NCBI GenBank assembly: GCA_041655055.1
Contig: JBBAGE010000121.1
Coordinates: 1-7,265, forward strand
Length of the DNA: 7,265 nt
Reading direction: 5' to 3'
Origin: JBBAGE01 sp041655055
GTDB lineage: Bacteria > Pseudomonadota > Alphaproteobacteria > Rhodobacterales > Rhodobacteraceae
In this document: in pieces, positions 1-7,126 of the stretch
Numbering within the stretch: position 1 is the first letter of the stretch
Layout: every line of letters begins with the position of its first letter
The notes under the pieces: generated by a model
The model's database searches: none
Seen by the model: the letters and a program-made list of their open reading frames with translations, nothing else
What the model was told of the DNA's origin: nothing
Program-made: the position numbers and the translations under genes

Positions 1-1512
<1,512 letters not shown>

Positions 1513-1536
1513 GAACAAGATAGAAGGAGAAAACAG

Positions 1537-1986
1537 ATGAATATCGGGGCCGCCGCGCGCGCATCCGGGGTCAGCGCCAAGATGATCCGCTATTACGAAC
1601 AAACCGGACTGATCCCCAAAGCCGCGCGGCGCGACAGCGGCTATCGCGACTACGACGCCGCCGATATCCACCGCCTGCGGTTTATCCGAAGCGCGCGCGA
1701 TCTTGGCTTTACCGTCGAACAGATCGGCGAATTGCTGACATTGTGGAGCGACCGCGACCGGGCCAGTGCCGATGTCAAAGCTTTGGCGCTGGGCCATGTC
1801 GAGGCGCTGAAACAAAAACAGGCCGAAATCGCGGCCATGATCGCGACGCTGGAAAATCTGGCACAGCGCTGTCATGGCGATGACCGGCCCGATTGCCCGA
1901 TCATCGAAGGGCTTGCCGAAAACGACAGCCCGCCCGCCAAGGCCACCCCCCGCCGTTTCGGCAAGATGGGCGATCTGCGCCTTTAG
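1537..1986 (+). CDS. cueR: MerR-family Cu(I)-responsive transcriptional regulator CueR
   Basis: 149-residue cytoplasmic DNA-binding protein that activates copper-export genes by distorting promoters with long spacers when Cu(I) binds. The N-terminal winged helix-turn-helix (about 1-70) contains the MerR hallmark MIRYYEQTGLIP (16-27). A long dimerisation helix follows (about 80-108), then the metal-binding loop with Cys112 and Cys120 eight residues apart, followed by Pro-Ile-Ile. Ser77 is present; CueR-type Cu/Ag/Au sensors have Ser there whereas divalent-metal sensors such as MerR and ZntR have Cys. These positions match E. coli CueR numbering without adjustment. The C-terminus is about 14 residues longer than E. 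coli CueR and lacks its Cys-Cys-His-His tail. The ATG start has a good AGAAGGAGA ribosome site at 1522-1530. The gene lies only 24 bases after copA in the same direction, with no room for its own promoter, so it is probably cotranscribed and autoregulated with copA. Confidence 0.93.
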   Translation: MNIGAAARASGVSAKMIRYYEQTGLIPKAARRDSGYRDYDAADIHRLRFIRSARDLGFTVEQIGELLTLWSDRDRASADVKALALGHVEALKQKQAEIAAMIATLENLAQRCHGDDRPDCPIIEGLAENDSPPAKATPRRFGKMGDLRL

Positions 1987-1987
1987 G

Positions 1988-2018
1988 GGCCACATCGCGG
2001 TGACGTTGTTTTGTGGCC
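1988..2018. repeat. 7-bp inverted repeat after cueR stop
   Basis: A perfect inverted repeat, GGCCACA at 1988-1994 and TGTGGCC at 2012-2018, separated by 17 bases, begins two bases after the cueR stop codon. There is no T-run after the right arm, so it is not a standard intrinsic terminator. It could be an RNA processing or stabilising hairpin at the end of the copA-cueR transcript, or it could be chance. Confidence 0.4.
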
Positions 2019-2019
2019 G

Positions 2020-2043
2020 CTGCCGGGATATATCCCAAGGCAG
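2020..2043. promoter_or_regulatory. Strong dyad upstream of the flippase-like gene (possible operator or hairpin)
   Basis: A perfect 12-base palindrome, GGGATATATCCC, lies at 2025-2036. It is bracketed by CTGCC (2020-2024) and GGCAG (2039-2043), complementary arms with two extra A bases on the right side. The whole element lies 15 bases before the GTG start at 2059. It could be a repressor operator or an mRNA hairpin near the ribosome site. No regulator is recognised from the sequence, and it does not match the CCTTCC-N7-GGAAGG layout of CueR boxes. Confidence 0.45.
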
Positions 2044-2047
2044 GACA

Positions 2048-2052
2048 GAGGG
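2048..2052 (+). promoter_or_regulatory. Ribosome binding site deciding the GTG start at 2059
   Basis: GAGGG sits six bases before a GTG codon at 2059. The longer in-frame start (TTG at 2011) has no purine-rich site in front and would lie inside the inverted repeat after cueR. The GTG is therefore preferred. Confidence 0.6.
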
Positions 2053-2058
2053 CCTTGC

Positions 2059-3120
2059 GTGCAACAACACAACCATCAGCGCCCCACCCGCCGGGCGGGT
2101 CTTTGGAACAGACCGGCGGGCTGGCTGATTTCTGCGGCCCTGTTCGTCGCGTTGACGGGTGCGGGCTTTGTCGTTGTCTCGGCGCTTTCTGGCGGCGCAC
2201 TTGCGCGTTTCGATGCAAGGCTGATCCAGCCGCAGGCCGTGGCGATGATCGCCGGGTTTGTGGCGGTTTATTTCCTGAGTGACGGGCTGCGGCTTTATTT
2301 CGTGCTGCGCACGATTGGCGCGCGGATCAGATTGCGCGCGATATTCCCCCTCATCTTCATCAACATCCTGTTTTCGAACGTGACGCCGCTGGCGACGGGG
2401 GGCGGTTTCGCGCAGGTCTGGTATCTGCAACGCCATGGCGTGCCCGTGGGCGCATCGGCGGCGGCAACGACGATTCGCACCATTCTGGCGATGCTCGCGA
2501 TCTTTCTCATCGCGCCGCTGTTTCAGTTTCTGCAGCCCGCGACGAATGGAGCGGTGCGGATCACGTTGCAATCGCTGTCGGGGCTGATCGTGCTCTATCT
2601 GGCGGGTGTGCTGATCGTGCTGTTCCGCCCCTTCTGGATCGCGGCGCTTTTGGACCGGATCTTTGCGCTTGCGCGCCGCATCGGCCTGATCAAAGGCGAA
2701 AGGCAGACCCGTTGGAGCGCGGCTGTCCACCGCGAAACCACCGAATTTTCCGCAAGTTTCACGCGGTTCATTCGCGGGCCGCGCCGCTATGCGCTGGCGG
2801 CGGTGATCGCCACGCTTCTATTCCTGCTGACGCTGTTTGCCCTGCCGGCGGTTTTGCTTGAGATCCTGGATTACGATGTCGATTGGGTGCGGGTGATCGG
2901 CACGCTGTCGGTGGTCACATTCTTGATGTATTTCGCCCCCACACCGGGGGGCGCGGGTTTTGCCGAACTGGCCTTTGCCGGATTCATGGCCGGGCAGATG
3001 GCGCCGGGCGATCTGTTGCTTGTGGTCTTTGCCTGGCGGTTTTTGACCAGCTATCTGGGCATGGCGATTGGTGTCGTGGCCACATTCACCGCATTTCGCC
3101 CAAAGGTGCAGACCCGATGA
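2059..3120 (+). CDS. Flippase-like integral membrane protein, lysylphosphatidylglycerol synthase TM family (PF03706/UPF0104 type)
   Basis: 353 residues from GTG 2059. The N-terminus is basic and polar (about 1-18), followed by roughly seven or eight hydrophobic helices (near 20-42, 58-82, 94-112, 137-158, 163-189, 240-265, 270-292 and 318-345). Two family signatures are visible: NVTPLATGGG (107-116) before a helix, and FAPTPGGAGFAE (282-293) in the C-terminal half. These are the conserved loops of the MprF-flippase-like/AglD-like family. Characterised members translocate or handle charged or glycosylated lipids in the cytoplasmic membrane; many are uncharacterised. There is no soluble aminoacyl-transferase domain, so this is not a full MprF. 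The stop codon overlaps the start of the glycosyltransferase gene (ATGA, 3117-3120), a translational-coupling arrangement. This suggests both proteins work on the same lipid or polymer, perhaps one making a glycolipid and the other moving it. That role is inference; the family call is secure. Confidence 0.9.
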   Translation: MQQHNHQRPTRRAGLWNRPAGWLISAALFVALTGAGFVVVSALSGGALARFDARLIQPQAVAMIAGFVAVYFLSDGLRLYFVLRTIGARIRLRAIFPLIFINILFSNVTPLATGGGFAQVWYLQRHGVPVGASAAATTIRTILAMLAIFLIAPLFQFLQPATNGAVRITLQSLSGLIVLYLAGVLIVLFRPFWIAALLDRIFALARRIGLIKGERQTRWSAAVHRETTEFSASFTRFIRGPRRYALAAVIATLLFLLTLFALPAVLLEILDYDVDWVRVIGTLSVVTFLMYFAPTPGGAGFAELAFAGFMAGQMAPGDLLLVVFAWRFLTSYLGMAIGVVATFTAFRPKVQTR

Positions 3121-5333
3121 AACGGGTGCTGCTTTCCCTTTTTTTCTATGCAAATGTCGTGATCGTTCTGACGATCGGGGGATATCGGCTCTATCTCTAT
3201 GCCTCGGCCCCCGACACCAGGGCCCTGCTGGCCGGCCAGATCGGCCGGATCGAAGCCGGGGTCCGCCCCGACCAGCCGCTACATTTCGCCGTGGTGGGCG
3301 AGGGCAATAATTCCATCGGTGTTCTGGAACGTCAGGTCATCCCCCGGCTGAATGCGTCCGGGGTGGATTTCGTCGTATCGGCCGGCAATATCGTCAGCGG
3401 CGGCGGCGAAGACAAATACCGCGCGCTTTTGGGAACGCTGTCGCATCTCGACATCCCCTATCTGCTGACCTTCGCCAATAATGAATATGACGAATTCGGT
3501 AGTGCCCGGTTCTATCAACGGTTCGGGCCGCATTTCTATGAACTGAGCCTGCCGCAGGCGCAGCTTGTGTTCCTTGATGGAACGGGGCGCACCCCGATCG
3601 ATTGGCAGGAACGCTGGCTGCGCGATATCGTGCACCCCGAGGATACCACACCCGTCATTGTCTTTGTCGGCCATCCGCTGATCGAACCCCGGCAGGAAAC
3701 GCTTTTCCCGCCCGAAACCGGCGCCTGGTCCGAGCCGCCCGATCGCGATCGGATTCTGGCCATATTCGCGGAATTGGGCGTCGATACAGTGATTTCAGCC
3801 GGGGCCGCGACCTATTCGGATCAGACGCTGGACGGCATCCGTTATCTGGTGACCGGCGGCGCGGGCGGCTTTGTCGTCAATGATGAGACCAGTTTTTATC
3901 ACTATCTCGACCTGCGCGTCGATCAGGGCAGAATCGATGTCGAAATGATCCCCGTGGATACCACGCCCACATCGCTTGCGCGTCAGATCGAGGGGCTTTG
4001 GTTCTTTATCTATGCGCTGTTTTATGTCGGCTGGCTTAATTTTCTGTTGATCTTTTCGGCCTTTGTCATCACCGGCGTTTATCTTTACAACCGGCTCTTT
4101 CGCGAACGCAGCTATTATCCCGATTACAATCTGCGCGCCCCGGTCGATCTGGGCCGCCCGCTGCGGGTGGTGATGTTTACCAACACCTATCTGCCCTTTG
4201 TCGGCGGGGTGGCGATTTCGGTCAATCGCCTGCGCCATGGGCTGGAACAACTGGGGCATGAGGTTCTGGTCGTCGCCCCCGCTTATGACCCCGGGCCGCA
4301 TGAACCGGGTATCGTGCGGGTGCCGACGCTTTTTGGCACCGGCGGGCTGATCCGGGTGGCCAATCCGCTGCATCCACGCAGCCGGCGCGCGGTGCGCGAT
4401 TTCAAACCCGATGTGATCCATATCCACCATCCGTTCTGGCTGGGATCGCTCGGGCTGCATATGGCGGGCAGGCTGGGCATTCCGGCGGTGTTTACCTATC
4501 ACACGCGGCTGGAACAATTCGCCCATACCATCCCCCTGCCCGGCGCGCTGTTTCGCAATGTGATCGCGCATTGGCTGGTGCGCCGCTTTGCCAACCGCTG
4601 TGATGAAATCATCGTGCCGACCCCGGTGACGCGTGATTATGTGCGCCTGATCGGCGTGGACCGGCCGGTGCATATCCACCCCACCGGCATCCAGATCGAA
4701 CGTTTTCAGGCGCATGATCCCGCCCGCCTCGCTGATCTGCGCGCGCGGCACAATCCCGATGGGCGGATGATCCTGATAACGGTCTCGCGCCTGTCAAAAG
4801 AAAAGAACCTCGATTTCCTGCTGGCCGCGATGCGGGAATTGCGTGATCGCCACGCCCCGCCATTTCGGCTGTTGATCATCGGCGATGGCGAAGAGCGCGC
4901 GCATCTGGCGCAGGTCATCGCCGACAAGGGCCTTGGCGCCGACGTGCGGCTGATCGGCGTGGTTCCCGAACAGGACATTCCCGATTACCTGGCGATTGCG
5001 GATTTGTTCGTCTTTGCCTCGACCTCCGAGACGCAGGGCATGGTGATCCTCGAAGCGATGGCCGCCGGGCTGCCGGTCGTGGCCGTGAATGGAAGCGGCG
5101 TGAACGCCTTTGTCCAGCACCGCCAGACCGGCCTCTTGACCGAAGAAAACGTCGAGCCCTGGGCCGATGCCGTGCATGCGCTGCTCGTGAACCGCGCGGA
5201 ACGCCACGCCATGGCCCGCGCCGCGCTGGACGACGCAAGGCTGCACTCGGTCGAACGATTTTCCGCAGATGTCGCGAAAGTCTACCAGACGGCGATCGGC
5301 ACAAGGCAGCGAACGGGCAAACCGCCTCGGTAG
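3117..5333 (+). CDS. Membrane fusion protein: degenerate metallophosphoesterase-like domain + GT4 glycosyltransferase
   Basis: 738 residues from ATG 3117, which overlaps the upstream stop (ATGA) and has AAAGGTG at 3102-3108. Layout: Lys2-Arg3 and a membrane anchor (about 4-22); a calcineurin-like phosphoesterase fold (about 55-280); a hydrophobic segment (about 294-326) followed by basic residues; and a GT4/GT-B glycosyltransferase (about 349-728). The GT has an N-terminal loop (TNTYLPFVGG, 355-364), HIHHPFWLG (435-443), YHTRLEQ (461-467), SRLSKEKN (557-564), and the E-x7-E nucleotide-sugar motif Glu638/Glu646. Its N-half resembles diacylglycerol glucosyltransferase-like GT4 enzymes. The phosphoesterase motifs are eroded: the usual D-x-H is E62-G-N64, GD is GN (90-91), GNH is ANN (120-122), and GHxH is GAAT (229-232); only the GH at 185-186 remains. 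That domain is probably not a metal hydrolase. Positive-inside reasoning puts it in the periplasm and the GT in the cytoplasm. Lipid glycosylation is likely; the acceptor and sugar are unknown. Confidence 0.92.
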   Translation: MKRVLLSLFFYANVVIVLTIGGYRLYLYASAPDTRALLAGQIGRIEAGVRPDQPLHFAVVGEGNNSIGVLERQVIPRLNASGVDFVVSAGNIVSGGGEDKYRALLGTLSHLDIPYLLTFANNEYDEFGSARFYQRFGPHFYELSLPQAQLVFLDGTGRTPIDWQERWLRDIVHPEDTTPVIVFVGHPLIEPRQETLFPPETGAWSEPPDRDRILAIFAELGVDTVISAGAATYSDQTLDGIRYLVTGGAGGFVVNDETSFYHYLDLRVDQGRIDVEMIPVDTTPTSLARQIEGLWFFIYALFYVGWLNFLLIFSAFVITGVYLYNRLFRERSYYPDYNLRAPVDLGRPLRVVMFTNTYLPFVGGVAISVNRLRHGLEQLGHEVLVVAPAYDPGPHEPGIVRVPTLFGTGGLIRVANPLHPRSRRAVRDFKPDVIHIHHPFWLGSLGLHMAGRLGIPAVFTYHTRLEQFAHTIPLPGALFRNVIAHWLVRRFANRCDEIIVPTPVTRDYVRLIGVDRPVHIHPTGIQIERFQAHDPARLADLRARHNPDGRMILITVSRLSKEKNLDFLLAAMRELRDRHAPPFRLLIIGDGEERAHLAQVIADKGLGADVRLIGVVPEQDIPDYLAIADLFVFASTSETQGMVILEAMAAGLPVVAVNGSGVNAFVQHRQTGLLTEENVEPWADAVHALLVNRAERHAMARAALDDARLHSVERFSADVAKVYQTAIGTRQRTGKPPR

Positions 5334-5448
5334 CCCCGGTATTTTCATCTTCGTTGACTCGCCCCCGCCGAGGCTTCAGGCTCATGTCACCCGCCTGCAT
5401 CTGCCGGGCTGTGACCTGGCAGCAAGAACAAAATCGCGGGCGCACAAC

Positions 5449-5454
5449 AGGAGG
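5449..5454 (+). promoter_or_regulatory. Ribosome binding site deciding the thiolase start at 5462
   Basis: A consensus AGGAGG lies seven bases before the ATG at 5462. It rules out the longer in-frame reading from TTG 5354, whose extra N-terminal residues do not look like thiolase sequence. Confidence 0.8.
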
Positions 5455-5461
5455 AAACAGA

Positions 5462-6664
5462 ATGGCCAAGGGAAGTATGGGTGCCATTGCCGGCCTCGGG
5501 ATCACCCGGATGTCGCGCGAATGGATGGGGCCTGCGCCGGTGCTTGCGGCGGATGCGATCCGCCGGGCGATCGAGGATGCCGGGCTGGAGAAGAAGGATA
5601 TCGACGGGCTGCTGATCAACGCCGGGCTTTCGAGCGGCAAGTTCGGCGCCAATTCGCTGACGGTTTCGACGCAGAACCTGCTCGGGCTGCGCGACATGGG
5701 GCTGACGGCCGAGATGGTCGCCCAGGGTTCGACCACGGGGCAGATGGTCCAATATGCGATGATGGCGATTGAGAAGGGCATGTGCAACGCAGTGGTCTGC
5801 GTCTATGCCGATGCGCCGATGCAGCCGGGCACCAGCGCCGGCGGCAGCTACGGCATGGGCCGGGTGGCGGGTGCTGCCAACGTGACCACGATGGACATGC
5901 TCGATCTGCAATATGGCATGACCGGCGCCAATGCGATGTATGGGCTTGCCGCCCGCCGGCACATGGCGCTTTACGGCACCACGCAGGAAAGCTTCGCGGA
6001 AATCGCGATCTCGAACCGGCAATGGGCCACGATGAACCCCCATGCGATCTACCGCGATCCGCTGAGCTTTGATGAGTATTTCGCCTCGCGCTGGATCGCA
6101 GAGCCGTTCCGGCTTTACGATTGCACTATGGTCAACAACGGGGCGGTGGCCGTGGTGGTCACTTCCGCCGAGCGGGCGAAGGATCTGAAGCAGCCGCCGG
6201 TGCATGTGCTGGGCATGGGTCAGGGCCATCCGGGCAATCCGAAGAAGAAAGGCTATGAGAACGAGGTGAACTCGGGCGCACAGCAATCGGGCAAGACCGC
6301 TTTCCGCATGGCCGGCATCACCAAGGACGATGTGGACATCTGCGAGCTTTACGATTGCTACACCTATACCACGCTGGTCACGCTTGAGGATTACGGCTTT
6401 TGCGCCAAGGGCGAGGGCGGCGAATTCGTCAAGGGCGGCACGCTGGCCCCCGGCGGCGCGCTACCCACCAATACCGGCGGCGGCCAGCTTTCGGCCTATT
6501 ACATGTGGGGGATGACGCCGCTTTCCGAAGCGGTCATTCAGGCCCGCGGCCAGGGCGGCGAGCGGCAGGTGAAGAAGAACGATATCGTTCTGGTCTCAAG
6601 CCAGGGCGGGCTGCTCGATCACCACGCGACGCTGATCGTCAGCCCGCATGAAACCGTGCATTAA
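5462..6664 (+). CDS. Thiolase-superfamily protein, Ltp2/SCP2-like, lacking the classical catalytic Cys
   Basis: 400 residues, full length for the family, cytoplasmic. Thiolase-fold landmarks: N-terminal GAIAGLGITR (7-16), helix DAIRRAIEDAGL (31-42), the nucleophile-loop region GSTTG (89-93) followed by the buried helix, MVNNGAVAVVV (223-233), ICELYDCYTYT (293-303), LEDYGFCAKGEGG (308-320) and NTGGGQLSAYYMWG (337-350). In classical thiolases the loop reads C-x-S-G and a late GHP motif supplies His; here Ser90 occupies the Cys position and no GHP is present. Tyr297 and Tyr346/347 fall where the Ltp2 branch keeps conserved tyrosines. That branch (steroid side-chain aldolases working with a DUF35 partner) cleaves hydroxyacyl-CoA by retro-aldol chemistry. 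A C-C bond cleaving or forming acyl-CoA enzyme is therefore likely; the substrate cannot be read from sequence. A DUF35 gene follows, its ribosome site overlapping this stop. Fifteen of 16 Lys codons are AAG, unlike upstream genes. Confidence 0.92.
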   Translation: MAKGSMGAIAGLGITRMSREWMGPAPVLAADAIRRAIEDAGLEKKDIDGLLINAGLSSGKFGANSLTVSTQNLLGLRDMGLTAEMVAQGSTTGQMVQYAMMAIEKGMCNAVVCVYADAPMQPGTSAGGSYGMGRVAGAANVTTMDMLDLQYGMTGANAMYGLAARRHMALYGTTQESFAEIAISNRQWATMNPHAIYRDPLSFDEYFASRWIAEPFRLYDCTMVNNGAVAVVVTSAERAKDLKQPPVHVLGMGQGHPGNPKKKGYENEVNSGAQQSGKTAFRMAGITKDDVDICELYDCYTYTTLVTLEDYGFCAKGEGGEFVKGGTLAPGGALPTNTGGGQLSAYYMWGMTPLSEAVIQARGQGGERQVKKNDIVLVSSQGGLLDHHATLIVSPHETVH

Positions 6665-6669
6665 GGAGG
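6663..6669 (+). promoter_or_regulatory. Ribosome binding site overlapping the thiolase stop codon
   Basis: AAGGAGG begins inside the TAA stop of the thiolase gene (6662-6664) and sits five bases before the ATG at 6675. It chooses that ATG over the in-frame ATG at 6684 and indicates tight coupling of the two genes. Confidence 0.8.
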
Positions 6670-6674
6670 CGCAG

Positions 6675-7088
6675 ATGGACAAGATGAACACATCCGAGGT
6701 CGAGGCCATCATCCAACCCGACGAGGCGTCCGCCCCCTTCTTCGACGGGGCCGCCAATGGCCGCTACATGCTGCTGCGCTGCAAAGCCTGCGGCGAGTGG
6801 CATGCGCCGCAGGCGGTGATGTGCATGGAATGCGCCTCGCCCGATCTGGAATGGCAAGAGGCGTCGGGCAAGGGCAAGCTGCACAGTTTCGTCATCGTGC
6901 ACCGCGCGCAAATCCCGGGGATCGAGGCGCCCTATAACCTTTCGGTCGTGGAAACCGACGAAGGCCCGCGCGTCGTCAGCCGGATCGTCGGGATCGACAA
7001 TAACCAGATCGAAGTGGGCATGGCGTTGAACGTGACCTTCGGCAAGCTTACCAACGGGATGAGCCTGCCCTATTTCACCCCCGGTTGA
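6675..7088 (+). CDS. Zn-ribbon/OB-fold (DUF35) protein, partner of the thiolase
   Basis: 137 residues. An N-terminal helix region is followed by PFFDGAANGR (21-30), which introduces a rubredoxin-like zinc ribbon with Cys36-x2-Cys39 and Cys50-x2-Cys53. The OB-fold contains GKGKLHSFVIVHR (65-77), IPGIEAPYNLSVVE (80-93) and a C-terminal LPYFTPG (131-137). This order (Rubredoxin_2/DUF35_N then DUF35_C) is typical. Known members sit beside thiolase-fold enzymes: ChsH2 with Ltp2, BbsA with BbsB, and the archaeal thiolase/HMG-CoA synthase scaffold. There they bind the CoA substrate or are needed for stability and activity. Immediate coupling to the Ser90 thiolase indicates a heteromeric complex. All four Zn ligands are present and the C-terminus is natural for the family, so the gene is intact despite the IS remnant just downstream. 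It has no catalytic residues of its own that can be recognised. Confidence 0.93.
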   Translation: MDKMNTSEVEAIIQPDEASAPFFDGAANGRYMLLRCKACGEWHAPQAVMCMECASPDLEWQEASGKGKLHSFVIVHRAQIPGIEAPYNLSVVETDEGPRVVSRIVGIDNNQIEVGMALNVTFGKLTNGMSLPYFTPG

Positions 7089-7095
7089 GATGGCC

Positions 7096-7124
7096 CCCTG
7101 TCGCCGCAGCGCGCGGCGGCAGGG
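7096..7124. terminator. GC-rich hairpin after the thiolase-DUF35 operon (candidate terminator)
   Basis: A 12-base left arm (7096-7107, CCCTGTCGCCGC) pairs with the right arm (7113-7124, GCGGCGGCAGGG) through 11 Watson-Crick pairs and one G-T wobble around a five-base loop. It begins seven bases after the DUF35 stop. Only a short TTT follows at 7127-7129, so it is a weak classical intrinsic terminator, but the position and stem strength fit transcription termination or mRNA 3'-end protection. Confidence 0.5.
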
Positions 7125-7126
7125 CA

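Noticed and set aside
2011..2058. Longer N-terminus for the flippase-like protein from TTG 2011
   Set aside because: No ribosome site precedes it, it overlaps the inverted repeat after cueR, and the added residues are unlike the family; GTG 2059 has GAGGG at good spacing.
2883..3116. Extension of the glycosyltransferase frame upstream of ATG 3117
   Set aside because: It runs through the well-conserved 3' end of the flippase-like gene in another frame and has no membrane-protein or phosphoesterase character; ATG 3117 starts with a normal anchor and an ATGA overlap.
3795..4751. 318-codon open frame on the minus strand inside the glycosyltransferase gene
   Set aside because: Composition is rich in His, Arg and Gln with no recognisable domain; it mirrors the codon bias of the real gene on the + strand.
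5321..5374. Terminator after the glycosyltransferase gene: ACCG (5321-5324) with CGGT (5337-5340) before ATTTT, or GCCTCGG (5324-5330) with CCGAGGC (5368-5374)
   Set aside because: The first stem has only four pairs with a 12-base loop, and the second has a 37-base loop. Neither is convincing.
5354..5382. TTGACT at 5354-5359 as a -35 promoter element for the thiolase operon
   Set aside because: At 16-19 base spacing nothing resembles TATAAT (the 17-base position reads CAGGCT). A promoter is expected in this gap but cannot be placed.
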